This document shows positions 36,103 to 48,374 of a stretch of 64,000 nucleotides of DNA, piece by piece. The notes beneath the pieces were generated by a model. The model worked only from the letters and a program-made list of their open reading frames with translations. It was not told the origin of the DNA and did not search any database. Origin of the DNA: Erythroxylum novogranatense (taxonomy: Eukaryota; Streptophyta; Magnoliopsida; Malpighiales; Erythroxylaceae); assembly GCA_029891385.1 (NCBI GenBank), contig CM057233.1:13891460-13955459 (forward strand), given 5' to 3'. Both the position numbers and the translations under genes were made by a program. Positions within the stretch are counted from its first letter, which is position 1. Every line of letters starts with the position of its first letter.

Positions 36103-37143
36103 CTAATCTCTTTTTAATCCAAGAGTCTCTGGAATATCCTCAACCTTATCTATCTGAGTTCCTGATGATGAAGCTTCTATTGTATCACCTAAGGGTATTG
36201 AAGGGACTTCACTCTCCATGTCATCTTCCTTACTTGGTTGGGAACTATCATCAAACTTGATATGAATGGTCTCCTCAACCGTCTTCGAGTTAAGATTATA
36301 AACCCAAAAAGCCTTGGATGATAAAGAGTAGCCTAGAAAGATTCCTGAATAGGTCTTTGAGTCGAACTTATCCAACAATTCCTTTGTATTCAGAATAGAG
36401 AACTTGCAACCAAATGGATGAAAGTAAGATATATTCGGTCTCCTTCCAATCCATAACTCATAAGGAGTTTTCTTCAGCAATGGTAGCAGCAATATTCTAT
36501 TTTGAATGTAACATGTTGTATTCATAGCTTCTGCCCAGAAGTACTTAGGAAGATTCATCTCACACAGCATAGTCCTTGCCATTTATTGAATCGTCCTGTT
36601 CTTCCTTTCAACAATTCCATTCTGCTGTGGAGTCCTAGGAGCAGAGAAATTGTGAAAATTTCTATTCTCCTCACAAAATATTCTAAACTTCTCATTCTCA
36701 AATTCTCCACCATGATCACTCCTAATGCTGGCTATAGACATTCCTTTTTCATTCTGTTACTTCCTGGAAAGGGTCCTAAAACACTTAAAAGACTCATCCT
36801 TGTGTGAAAAAAACAATATCCAACAAAATCTAGTAAAGTCATCAACAATAACAAGTCCATATTTCTTTTCACCAAGACTTATTGTCCTAGTTGGACCGAA
36901 TAAATCCATATGTAACAACTCTAGTGGTCTAGAAGATGTTACGAAATTTAAAAAAAATGATGTTTTGACTTGTTTCCCTTTCTGACAGCTTTCACAAAAG
37001 AACTCTTTGTCAAAACTTATTTTTAGTAAACCTCTTACCAAATCATGCTTTAATAACTTTGAAATATGTTTGAAACTAACATGACCTAGCTTTTTATGCC
37101 AGATTAGTCTTTCTTCTTCAGTTGATAAAAAAACATGAAACAT
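36103..37143 (-). pseudogene. Integrase of element H
   Basis: The zinc-binding N-terminus (WHKKLGHVSF ... CESCQKGK) is intact at 37110-36970. The catalytic triad is readable as the Asp in LLHMDLFGP, the Asp in SDHGGEF near 36715 and the Glu in VERKNRT near 36605. The second and third lie in frames shifted from the first, and a TAA follows TIQ at about 36588. It resumes with MARTMLCEMNLPKYFWAEA and LPLLKKTPYELW. Domain order (integrase before RT) establishes copia. Confidence 0.9.
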
Positions 37144-37751
37144 TTTGATTTTGAAAATCTTCTAAATCAATTTTGTAAAGATCATTTCTTCTTTTGGCAG
37201 AAAAGAATATAGACCCATCTTTGTTTCTGACTTCATAAAGATTTTGATTGAATGTAACTTCAAAACCAGAATCACACAATTGACTGACACTAATCAAATT
37301 GTGTTTCAGACCATCAACAAGCAGCACATTATCAATGCATGCAAAGGAATTTTTACTTATTTTACTGATTCCAATTATCTTGCCCTGCTGGTTGTCTCCG
37401 AAAGTTACTGATCCTCCTTTCTTATACTGAAGATCTATGAATATAGACCTTCTTCCCGTCATATGTCGCGAGCATCCACTGTCCAAATACCAATGGTGCT
37501 TGTCGCATCTTCCAAGGAAGGATATCTGAAGGAGAAATTATTTTATTTTTTGGTACCCATATTTTCTTGGGTCCTCTTGGGTTAGTAACATACACAGAAT
37601 GATTCATTTGATAAATTTGTTGATGAGCGCGTGTTTGGTGATACTTCTTTTTCTGGAAGAAAGACTTTATTTCCTGATGAAATTTATTTCTTGTAAACCC
37701 TAATCCGATTTTATCACTCGGATGTCTACATTTTCCTAACATCTCATTCAT
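37120..37751 (-). pseudogene. Protease region of element H
   Basis: HHWYLDSGCSRHMTG near 37490-37450 is the copia aspartic-protease active site (DSG). It is followed by VTFGDNQQGKIIG and DGLKHNLISVSQLCDSGFEV, the usual spacing for plant copia. The upstream frame 37751-37422 is shifted relative to the DSG frame, so the polyprotein is interrupted. The protease would process Gag-Pol. Confidence 0.88.
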
Positions 37752-37808
37752 TTTTCTTGTACTCTCAGTAAAGGTAGCTAAATCAGCTGAAAGACTCTTA
37801 ATCCTAAG

Positions 37809-39146
37809 CTACAGCTGATTGATCTCTTCAGATCTATCTACAACTTTCTTTTTCTTATTCTCCTCTACTTGTTGTTTCAAGCATGTATTTTCTCTCTCTA
37901 AATCTTGTGTATGTTTGAGGTTTTCTACATAATTTTTCTTTAACAGTTTGTACTGTTTCAGAATAGCATGAGATTCCTCTAGTAGTTCCGAATATGCATT
38001 ATGCAAGTCATCGTATTTAGAAGTTACCTCCTCATCACTTTCCTCTTCGGCTACTAGGCAAATATTCGTGTGTTCTGATGTCTCGGAGCTTGTTTCTGAT
38101 TCAGATGAATCTAGATCCTCCCAAGTTGCCATCATGCTTTTCTTGCCTTCGCTACTCTTCTTTGGTTTCTTCTTTAGAGTAGGACACTCAGACTTGTAAT
38201 GTCCAGGTTGGTTACACTCGTAGCATATGATGGATGTCTTTTCTACTTTACCATCATCTTTGTCGTTCTTCTTGAAGAATTTACTTCCTTTAGACTTCTT
38301 CTTCCACATCCGTCTGATCTTCCTGGAAATGAAAGATAGCTCGTCATCTTCATCACTGGACTCTTGTTCTGATTCGCTGGAATCATCATTCTTTGACTCT
38401 TCAATCTTCAGGGCCTTTGATGAATTCCTCTTTCTTTGAGTCTTGCGGTTCTTTTGTCTGGCCTTCAATGCTATCGACTTGTCCCGTTTTGGGCTTGTCT
38501 TCAGCATCGAGCTCAACTTCATGAATCTTCAGCGATCCAAGCAACTCGTCAAGCTTTAGTACACTTAAATCCTTAGCTTCCTGCACCGCAGTAACTTTGG
38601 GTCTCCACCTCCTTGGTAGACTCCTCATAATCTTATGAACATGATCTTGAGTATCGTAATTCTTCCTAGGGCTTTCAATCCATTGATAATTGTTTGAAAT
38701 CTTCCAAACATTTGATCAATACATTTTTCATCTTTCATCTTAAAAAGCTCGTACTGGTGCACAAGAATGCTTATCTTGGATTCTTTGACTTGGTTTGTGC
38801 CTTCATGTGTGATGGACAACGTGTCCCACATCTCCTTCGCAATATCGCATCCTTGGACTTTGTCATACTCACTTCTGCTTAGGGCACGACTCAAGAAAAA
38901 TTTCGCTTTAGAGTTCAGTTGGAATCTCGCCTTTTGGTCAGCCGTCCATCTGATCCATGGAATAAGATTTCCTTCTTCATGTACTGGTGCGTATGGTCCA
39001 TTCTCTATCTCGTCCTAAAGATCAACATGAGTAGATTCTATAAATAGCCGCATCCTATCTTTCCAGTAATGATAGTCTTCTCCGTTGAATGCTGGAGGTC
39101 TAGTGACTGAGGCACCTTCTACAATGTACGTATGTGATTCCGCCAT
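37809..39146 (-). pseudogene. Gag of element H
   Basis: It starts with ATG at 39146 (MAESHTYIVEGASVTRPPAF), 44 bp after the PBS. An in-frame TAG replaces the expected Trp near 39015. The UBN2-type capsid region follows (SEYDKVQGCDIAKEMWDTLS). After a frameshift near 38640 the KLDELLGSLKIHEVEL motif is readable. A second shift leads to the CCHC zinc knuckle CYECNQPGHYKSECP near 38215-38175. It ends with an acidic stretch and a predicted coiled coil (EESHAILKQYKLLKKNY on) to a stop at 37809. Gag forms the particle and binds RNA. Confidence 0.88.
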
Positions 39147-39189
39147 AATCTTTGATCCACACTTTGTTACAGTGATCCTTAGACACCAA

Positions 39190-39201
39190 GCTCTGATACC
39201 A
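39190..39201 (-). other. Primer-binding site of element H
   Basis: The minus strand reads TGGTATCAGAGC, two bases from the 5' LTR end. It is the initiator-Met type. Confidence 0.92.
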
Positions 39202-39203
39202 AT

Positions 39204-40258
39204 TGAAGTGAATCACACATTATTACAATGCTTATTATACGATGTATAAATGCACAAGAAGGGGGGTTGAATTGTGTATTTCCCCTTTTTTGAAAAACCT
39301 TCAAAATCGTTTTGTCAAAAGAAAAACTTGTTCTTTTCACAAGAACTACTGCAAATCAAAGTTAATTGTATTCTTCTAAAACTTGTTTGACAACTAAGTA
39401 AAATCGAAACTTTGAATGATAAGAGAGATAAAGGTAGTGAGAAGTTGACACAGTAATTTTTATACTGGTTCACCCCAAACCGTGGGCTACGTCCAGTCCT
39501 CAGATGTCTCTCTGAGATTTCACTATCTCTCAACAACTTTACAAGTATTCTTTTTCTCTGAGCCTCTTCAGGTCTCTTTACAGTCAGTATTCTTTTACTC
39601 TTAGCCTCTGCAGGATATCTGTACTACTTTCTTACAGAAAGATGTTTGAGCTTTGTTACAGTAAGATAGCTCTAGCTATTTGCACAATAGACACTCAAGT
39701 ATGCTTTCAAACAATTGTTGCGTGCGCGTATGTTCATGTAATGTATGTGTTTCTAACTTTCCAATCTTCAACTTCGACTCATATATATAGCCTTCGTCTT
39801 CAACTGCTTCTTGAATCTTGCTTCTTGAATCTTGAAACTTGAATCTTGAAACAAACGGTTATTAAGTTGAGTTCTGTAACTAACTCAAACTGATTCTTGA
39901 TTCAGACGTGATTTGCTTCCGTCTTCTTTTCATCGTCTGCTTTTGCTTTCGTCAGCTTTTGGCTTCCATCTGCTTTTGGCTTTCGTCTGCTTTTGGCTTT
40001 CAATTGTTTTTCAATCTCCGTCTGCTTTTCAACTATCGCCCGCTTTTTAATCTTTAAATGCCTTTTTCAGACTTCAAATGCTTTTCAATCTCAAATCGCT
40101 TTTCAACTATAAATCGCTATTTTAATCTTTCGTCTGCTTTTTCAGCTTCCTTCTGTTTTTCAATCTTTCATCTGCTTTTTTAGCTTCCATCTATTTTTCA
40201 ATCTTTCGTTATTTGTACTTCATCAAAATCATTTATGTAAAGTCATTTTGACTTAACA
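39204..40258 (-). repeat. 5' LTR of element H
   Basis: Direct repeat of 30565-31622. A TATA-like TATATATA lies near 39781-39788 (same place as 31144-31151). Most of it matches the 3' LTR closely, except at 40020-40140, where several CGTCTGC words read AAATCGC or AAATGC. Confidence 0.93.
39905..40210. repeat. CGTCTGCTTTT word array, 5' LTR of H
   Basis: Counterpart of 31258-31575. Between about 40045 and 40110 at least four words have changed in the same way, CGTCTG(C) to AAATG(C) or AAATCGC, while the spacers remain. Confidence 0.8.
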
Positions 40259-40263
40259 TGGGA

Positions 40264-40865
40264 TAACTAGCAAAATTACTTCCTTATTAGTATGTCAGAC
40301 ACACATCAATTCCCATATAGACCATAAGCTTCTTATTACGACTTAGGTCCATCTCTAGAAGAATTGGTTATTACTACTAATATTCTACAATTCTAGTAGG
40401 AAGAAAGGTAATTTTGGTTTGGTTTCTAAATTTTAGAGAGCCAAAAAAACTTAGGTACATCTCTAGAAGAATTGATTAATATTATGAATGCCAATACTTT
40501 GCAATTTCAACAAATTATAGCAGTAGTTTTAATAGTTTCAGCAGGAGACAAAAACGAGCATACAGAATCTGATAAACCAAATGGGACAGATGATGGAAGC
40601 TCTTAACCGCCTAGAATCACAAAGCAAAGAGGCACAACTCTCTCAACTATGTAAAGGCCTTCCATAGTGAAGAGGAGCTTGAGAACCTTAAGAATACTAC
40701 TCACAGAATTACTTGTATCGGAGAAATGGAGAAGAAGCTCGAAGCAGAAAAGGATACATCTTTTAGCTCAAAGGTAAATAATGAGTTTCTAATTATTATT
40801 AAAATTGACTCTTTACCTTTACCTAGTAGGTTAGAGAAGCTGAATGATGAAGAAAAAGGTGAAGA
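40264..40865 (+). pseudogene. Gag fragment of element L (right of H)
   Basis: Continues the L relic after H. Translation shows SLEELINIMNANTLQFQQ near 40455-40510 and SIQNLINQMGQMMEALNRLE near 40555-40620, the linker region of Athila/Tat gag. It is followed by further charged sequence after a TAG (LEELENLKN-like). K2 begins at 40866. Confidence 0.65.
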
Positions 40866-42980
40866 TGTTATAGTTAAGTAAATATAGTGCCTTGGAAAGC
40901 AAGTGTATTTACATGTAACTTAATTTTCTTCCATTTACATTTTTGTAATGAAAATATTTATTATTAATGAAACGAAAGAGTTTGGTTTTATATGTATGAG
41001 CATTATATAACTAGTCATAAGCTACCAAGATTCTTTTGTACATAATATGCATATACATGGATATGTATGGGAAATATGTATATTATTAGAATCTAAATTA
41101 ATTAATTCACAGTTGAATAATCAAATTGGTCACTTGATTATGGTTTAAACTGTAGTGTTGTGATTTATATCCATGTAAGTAAAGGAGTTTACTTCGAGGG
41201 AATGATGAGTTTCATATCATGATAGTTGTTGACTATCGATAATGGCACTATTAAATAAATTTGAAATCACGTGTGTTTTACAGAATAAAGTAGGTCGTTA
41301 CTTTAATCTTAAAACATACATTTGAGCATTTGCTTATTATGGACCATAATCTTGATGAATTGTAAACTCATATGTATTTCATTATAATTCTTGATATGAT
41401 CGGAACGGATTTTTGTAGAGTATTAATCTAGTGTTCGCATATTGGAATTATTAATTGAAACATATATTATGCTCACTCAAATAAAGAGTTAATAGTTTTA
41501 TCATCACTTTAGAAGTTTTATGGAGATTGGTGATTAAACTAGCGCCAGTAGTTTGATGGAATAGCTATCCATCAACTATTAATACCAAGATGAGATCTTG
41601 TGTGTTAATCACCATATAGAATGAAGCTGGAGATCTTAAAGGAAAAACCTACATAAGAGCAAAACTTTTACCTTTTATTGTGCAGATGACTATAATAAGG
41701 ATTATAATAGGGTTTGCAATTGGACATCTTATTTGAAATATGTGTTCTCATAATATTTAATAATTCAAGAGTTTAACTAATTATCTTTATTAGAATGACA
41801 TTTAGTTAATAAGCTAGAATTAATTCTAATGAGATTAAATTAATTCTGGATTTATTAGAGCTTGAATTATCTATGTCCAATAAGATTCCCCACTTGGCTT
41901 CAAGGAAAATTATTAAGCTAATTAAGAAATAAAAATGGAGTTTTAAAAGCCCAAGATTGAATGTTGGGTTTGTACTAATTAAAGGTTAATTAGAAACCCA
42001 AATGAACATTTAGAAATGGGCTAGACTTTGATTTAATTTAATTAATTAGATTAATTATATTCAAACAAAATTTTTATAGAAATGAAGTATATTTTCAGTT
42101 TTTAATGGCAGAATGTGCAGCTGCACATTTAGCATTGAATTGATAAATAAAGATGGTATTTATTATGCTTTATCATCATTAAATAGAGTTATGATCTGAC
42201 CATTAAATGGTTTAATGGTTATCTTTTAATGATCGCATGTAATGTAACCTTTTTAGCATTCATTTGATTAAAGATAAAAGATGTGTATTAGATGGATCAT
42301 CTTCCATCTTTCATCATTAAAAAACTGAAATTAACGTGTCATATTAGGTGATTGGTTTTTTCATATAACCATCTTAAAACAAATGAGAGGTGTCTCATTT
42401 AATGGCTTCTTTATGTTTGATTAAAGAAAGGTGTGATGCATTGCATGCTCTCCTTTTCTTTCTTTTCATGCATAACCGAAATTGAGGTGTGTAAAAAGGG
42501 GTTTTTGAATTGTCTTTACCATCTATCTCCTCTCACTTATGTATGGCTGAAACCTAGAATGAGAAGTGTCTCATTGTTTCCTTCTTTCTTAGAAAAATGT
42601 CCTCCAAACATTTCTTCTCCTTTCCCACCAAAGGATCTTGTTAACCAAGTTGTCTATGAAGAACAAGTAGTAGATCAAATTGGTTGAGGATACAACAATA
42701 AGGAGAGGACAGATTGAGAAAGGAAAGGATTCAAAAGCAAGGCTAAAGCAAGGGTTGGATACAAGAAGGAGAGGAAATCACAGCGAGGAGTTGAAGTTGC
42801 AACGAAGAAGTCAGTAATAATCTCTATCTTATTTATGTTTATTATTATCCTTATACTATATTATGTATAGATTGGCATGATGACTTTGATATATTGCTTC
42901 TGTTGCAATTTATATTGCTAAAAAGTTTTGAAATCTACCATTTCTCCAAATATGGTATGCTTTCTTTTTTCGATCCAACA
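40866..42980 (+). mobile_element. K2: 5' LTR of a second K-type element
   Basis: Homologous to K1 (19607-21545). It starts at TGTTATAG and ends ...GATCCAACA at 42980, right before a PBS. At 2.1 kb it is a full LTR. It is inserted in gag of element L. No matching 3' LTR is present nearby, so the element was truncated after its leader. Confidence 0.75.
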
Positions 42981-42982
42981 AT

Positions 42983-42994
42983 TGGTATCAGAGC
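42983..42994 (+). other. Primer-binding site after LTR K2
   Basis: TGGTATCAGAGC, initiator-Met type, two bases after the LTR end. It shows K is a plus-strand LTR retrotransposon. Confidence 0.9.
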
Positions 42995-43531
42995 CAATTT
43001 TCTTATGCATAATTTTGGTTCCTATATGTGATGTATAGGTTGGCAATCATTTTTGTATGCTGCATATTTTTATGTGATAGAAATATATTGTGTATGTTTT
43101 ACTCTTTTGGTTGTCCATAGATTCTAAAGTTACCTTGTAAGATTTCTTCATTTCATTTATAACAAAGAGGTGGTCTATCATCACCATGTTTCCTCCTTGG
43201 TTTCATTTTTTATGTTTTCTTTGATTATGTAATGTATAAAATCATATAATGATGAAGACGAAGAAGCCATGGATTGAAGAAATGAAGAGGTAAAGTTTCG
43301 GTTTTGGTTATGGTGTCTTGGTTATTTTTTGGTTTTTAGAAAACAAAAGTGCTGAAATTTTGTTCTAACAAATTTTCGATTGTATGAACTTTTTTGTAAG
43401 AAAGTTTCAATTTTTACAAGTGCTGGAATTTTTATGTCATATTCATAAGTTTTGGTTTTGGTGAAAAACAAGTGAGTACAAAGGTTTCACTACCCTTCTG
43501 TGAGTATTGTATTATGAGTAAGCAATATTGA
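42995..43531 (+). other. Leader of the K2 element, then junction with M1
   Basis: AT-rich untranslated leader without open frame. No gag or protease can be read before integrase sequence starts at 43532. The boundary between the K2 leader and copia M1 is not visible. Either M1 was truncated on its left or K2 and M1 are joined by a deletion. Confidence 0.5.
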
Positions 43532-45621
43532 TTGAAGTTTAACACATCAAACTTCAGAAGCAAAGAAATTCTAAAATTGATTCATTCTAATGTATGGCAA
43601 GCACCAGTTACATCTTTAGGAGGAGCAAAAATTTTTGTATCATTCATAGACGATTATTCGAGGAGATGTTACGTGTTTCCTATTAAGAGGAAAGCAGATG
43701 GGTTTCCAGTCTTCAAATTTTACAAAGCATAGGTGAAACTCGAATCTAGTAAGAAGATTAAGTGCTTGCAGTCAAATAATGGAGGCGAATATACTAGTAA
43801 AGAATTTGATGAATTTTGCAAGCAAGAAGGCATTAAAAGGCAATTCACAATAACATACACTCCTCAACAAGAGTGATGATGAGAACTGTGGGATTAAACA
43901 AGAAATTATGGGAAAAAGCAGTCATTTCTGCTTGTTATGTGGTAAATCGGGCTCCATCAACTGCAATTGAGTTGAAGACATCGATGGAGATGTGGACTAG
44001 TAACCAATGAATTATTCAAACCTCCATATATTTGAAAATTCTACCTATGTGATGTTCAATGCCCAAGAAATTACGAAGTTGGATCTAAAATTCAGAAGAT
44101 ATATTTCTTGGGATATGCTGAAGGAGTAAAGGGGTATCGTCTGTAGGATTCCACTACCCACAAGATTGTTATTAACAGAGATGTTATTTTCTTGGAAGAT
44201 AATAATCAAGAGAAAACAAAAGATGTTAGCACTTCAAAAGAGAATTCAGAAACAGTATAGGTGGAAAGGGAATTTGATCAAAAAGATTCTTCTAAAGCTA
44301 TACAAGAGCACGAGGAGCAAGAACTAGTTGAATATGATAATTTAAATACTATTAGATCAACTCATACAAGAAGAGCACTAAGCTGGCACTCAAATTATAA
44401 TATGGAAAGCAATAATGCATATTGTCTTTTAACTAAGGACAGAGAGTCATCGACTCTTCAAGAAGCAATGAATAGTTCAAATTCATCTCAGTGGATGACA
44501 ACAATGTAGGAAGAAATTGAAGCTCTGCATAAGAATAAGATATGGGAACTGGTGTCACTACCACAAAGAAGAAAGTCTATTGGCAATAAATGGGTTTACA
44601 AGATCAAGCGGAGTGGTGACGATCAAATAGAGCGATATCGTGCTAAATTGGTGGTGAAAGGAAAGGCTCAGAAGGAAGGAATTGACTTCAATGTAATATT
44701 TTCTCCTATAGTTCGACTCACTATAGTTCAAGTAGTCTTGGCAACGTGTGCTACATTTGATTTGTATCATGAGCAGTTAGATGTGAAAATTACATTTCTT
44801 CATGGAGATCTTAAAGAAGAAATTTATATGCTCCAGCCAAAAGGTTTTGAAGAACAAGGAAAAAAGAACTTGATTTGTATGTTGAACAAATCTCTGTACG
44901 GTCTAAAGCAAGCTCCGAGATGCTAGTATCAGAGATTTGATTTTTACATCATGAGCTTTGGATATAGCAAACTGAATGCAAAATCTTGGTATATTTCAAG
45001 AGGTTTGATAAAGATGACTTTATAGTCTTGCTATTATACATGGATGACATGTTGGCAGCAGGCCTCAACAATAATCGTATCAAAGAATTGAAGGTACAGT
45101 TTGCTAGGGAATTTGAAATGAAGGACTTGGGACCAACAAACAAGATTTTAAAGATGCAAATTCACCGAGACAGAAATAATAGAAAGATTTGGCTTTCTTA
45201 GAAAGATTATTTGAGGAAGAGCTTGCGGCGATTTTATATGCAAGATTGTAAGTCAATTTATACTACTCTTCTTGTTAATTTCAAGTTATCCTTAAGCATG
45301 AGTCTTAATAATGAAAAAAGAAGATGGAGATGTCTTGAGTACCGTATGCATCAGCAGTGGGGAGCTTAATGTTCGTTATGATTTATACAAGACCAGATAT
45401 TGCACATGTAGTGGGAGTGGTTAGTCGATACATAGCGAATCCTAATCGAGAGCATTAGAATACAGTTAAGAGGATTCTTCGATATATCAAGGGAACCTCA
45501 CATGTTGCATTATGTTATGGAGGATCAAATTTACTACCAGAGGATATATTGATGTTGATTATGCAGGTAATCTTGACAAAAGTAAATCCACTACTGGATA
45601 TTTGTTCACATTAGTTGGAGG
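43532..45621 (+). pseudogene. M1: Tork-like copia pol, integrase to RNase H (left part)
   Basis: The integrase core starts with LKLIHSNVWQAPVTSLGGAK and FVSFIDDYSRRCYV, then an interrupted NNGGEYTSKEFDEFCKQEG. A deletion after YTPQQ removes the third catalytic region. The RT shows NKWVYKIKRSGDDQIERYRA, QLDVKITFLHGDL, LNKSLYGLKQAPR and LLYMDDMLAAG (YMDD). RNase H begins near 45540 and stops at LTR D (45622), resuming at 49530. Gag, protease and 5' LTR are absent. Numerous stops. The Tork/Tnt1-like assignment is by motif resemblance. Confidence 0.85.
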
Positions 45622-47576
45622 TATTGGACCCCGAATCTTTTTGGTAAGCTAGGATTAGTAAATAAGGATTTTTGAATGATTATTCATGATTAAAGAAGTT
45701 AAGAATTCTTGAAATTGAAATGAAATGGAAGATATGGTTTAAATACGAGATGGATTAATGTGGAATTAATTGACATGTTAATATGCTTAAGGTAAAGTGT
45801 CATGAAATTAGGTGGCATGATTTAATGGGATTTAATGATTGTATTTTGTGGACTTAATTAGCATGTTAAGGAAATTTAATTAACATGTTGATTAGACTAA
45901 GACTATATGACATGGATTAAGTGTATTAAGGTGTTATGCGAGTTATAAATGTATTAAGGGTTAAATGGGCCTTGGACTCAAGTTGGGCCTACGTGGTGAT
46001 ATAAAAGAAGAGAATTAAAGAGAGTAATGAGTTAGGTGGCATGAATTAATACAATTAGATGTGTTAGTTGAATTTAAGAGTTTAGAGTTTAATTGGGCCT
46101 AAGAGAATAATGGGCCTAAATTTAATGAAAAGAAGAAGAAATGGTTTGGACTTAAGTGATTTAGTAGGATGAGAAGAAAGAAGGAAGAATAAATTGGGCT
46201 TTGGGTCCAAATGAAATGAATAAAGAAGAGATGATATAAATGAAATGGGCTTAAGTTGTAGTATAAGAGGAAAATAAGAAGAAGGAATTAAGGAAATGAA
46301 GAAGGAAGGAATTGGGCTTAAGTGAAGATGGGCTTAAGTTGTAGTAGGAAAATAAGAAGGAAGGAATTAAATGAAGTAGGCTTGGGCTTGAGAAATTAGT
46401 GGGCTTAAGTAAGTGTAAAGAAGAAATAAGAAGAAGAGGAGAAGAGTGGACGGGCTTAGTGGCAAATGGGCTTAAGTAATGTTGTGAAGGAGAATAAAGA
46501 GAGGAATAAGTGAATTGGTGTAGGGAAAGAAGAGAGGAACGAAAATTGTGAGGAGAGAGGAGGAGGTTTCGTGGAAATGGAGAAAGAAGGAGGAAGAAGA
46601 AAAGCTTGAGCTAGGGTTGGATTTTCCAAGAGATCAAGAGGAAATTTGAAGAAAGTTCAAGAGTTAAAAGTGAAGAGGAAGAGTCAAGCTACAATCTAAG
46701 CCAAGGAACTTATTATTTGAGCAAGGATTTAAGGTAAGCCTTATGTTTAAGTATGAGATTTTAGTTGGGTTATGGTTGAGAAGGACTAAGAATGTAATGG
46801 GTATTGTGATTCCAAGATAAATTTCATGATTTGTGTTCTTAGGATTGTTGCATTTTGGATGTCTTTTGATTTGAGAATTTGTGTTGAATTTGAGGAAAAT
46901 GGTGAGAGGGAAGAGGAATGGAATGCAAGGGAAGGTCATTGGAGCAAGGTTTTCAAGCAAGGAATTATAAGGTAGGTTTTATGTTTATAGTTAAATAATG
47001 GGCCATTGACAAAATTTTCAAAGAAATTAAGAATATAAAAATGTTTTCAAAATTCATTGTTTTTAAATGCCTTGAGAAATTGCTACTATTGATGTATAAT
47101 GGTATGAATGATTTGAAAATGTTATGTGAATTGGATGATTGATGACTTGAGATGTGAATGTGGATGTATGTGAGTTTGCTTGAGGAATGATGATGCATTG
47201 CATATGAAATGCTTTATGATCATGGAATGATTTATGAAAATTTGCATAATTTATGCAAGATAAGATTTTCCAAGATTTTTGCCTTTGGACAATCAAGTTT
47301 CAAGACATGATTATATGTTATGTGGGTTAGGTTAAGTCCACCCAAGAAACGTCTCGTGCACGATGACCATGAAAAGCCTTCGCCCGGCTGCCCGACTGTG
47401 ACATAGGATGATCCAATATTTGGACTCCTCAAGATTTGTCCATATAAGCTCATTAAATGAGATTATATGGTTGCCAAGAATTGTGGACTTGCCAAACCAT
47501 TATGATGTGTTAGGTGATATGAGATATATGATGTGAATTATGACATGTTGAATTGCATTCATGATTTCATGAAAGT

Positions 47577-47765
47577 TTGAAAAAATGAATGATTTGTGAT
47601 TTCAAGAAAATGACAGGAGCTCTTAGTTTATGATTTTATGAACCTTTGAAAAATGAATGATTTGTGATTTCAAGAAAATGACAAGAGCTCTTAGTTTATG
47701 ATTTTATGAACCTTGAAAAAATGAATGATTTGTGATTTCAAGAAAGGGACAAGAGTTTTGAAGAA
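47577..47765 (+). repeat. 69-bp tandem repeat in LTR D, about 2.7 copies
   Basis: The unit starts 'gaaaaaatgaatgatttgtg' and includes 'ggagctcttagtttatg'. Copies start near 47577, 47646 and 47714. It is absent in this form from LTRs A and B. Confidence 0.85.
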
Positions 47766-48374
47766 AACAATGTTTTATGATTCAAAGGAGATTTATATGG
47801 AAATGGACTTCTAAAACTGTTTTGTTCATTATTTGGTTATAAGCATAGAACCTATTGGGCTCCCCAAGCTCACCCCCCCCCCCCCCCCCCTATTTTTCCA
47901 ATTTCTAGGTTTTTAACAAGAAATCAAGTGGAAGTGGATCAAGACAGCTTGTGCTTGTTTTATTGTGTATTTGAAGTTTGGTTATGTAAATGTATAGTTG
48001 TAATTCATATGAGGAATTGAATAAGGTGAATGAGATATTGTTATGGGTATTGGAATTTGGCTAGAAATGCCAATGAAATTGTAAAACCCTTATGTATGAT
48101 GATTAATGCAATATGGATTTGAGTATGGTTGTGAATGTAAAATAGCATATAAACGAATATGGAGCAATGATTGAAAGTTAGCATGATGCCTAAGTCTTCT
48201 TTATGATGATAGCTTTGATGGTTGCGTAGAAATTTAGGGTTGATGGATATATCAATCAAGAAATGGTTGTATGATAAAATAATTTTGATGTTTGGAGTTG
48301 TCATGAAGTATTTTAGTAGTGGAGTGAGTGAATCTTGCAAAGATTAAGTGAAATAAACCCCATAGGACAAGATG

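Larger units (their letters stand above)
30565..40258 (-). mobile_element. Element H: complete Sirevirus-like Ty1/copia retrotransposon, 9.7 kb
   Basis: Two LTRs (30565-31622 and 39204-40258) begin and end TG...CA (TGTTAAGTCA on the minus strand). The target duplication TGGGA is at 30560-30564 and 40259-40263. Order on the minus strand: 5' LTR, PBS, gag, protease, integrase, RT, RNase H, a long third ORF, PPT, 3' LTR. Integrase before RT marks Ty1/copia. The large gag with one zinc knuckle, a coiled coil and an extra ORF after RNase H suggest the Sirevirus (SIRE) group. Several stops and frameshifts make it non-functional. It lies inside gag of element L. Confidence 0.93.

Noticed and set aside
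39190..39201. tRNA gene-like sequence GCTCTGATACCA (also at 4449 and inverted at 42983)
   Set aside because: Only the 12-base complement of a tRNA 3' end is present, next to LTR ends. These are primer-binding sites, not tRNA genes.
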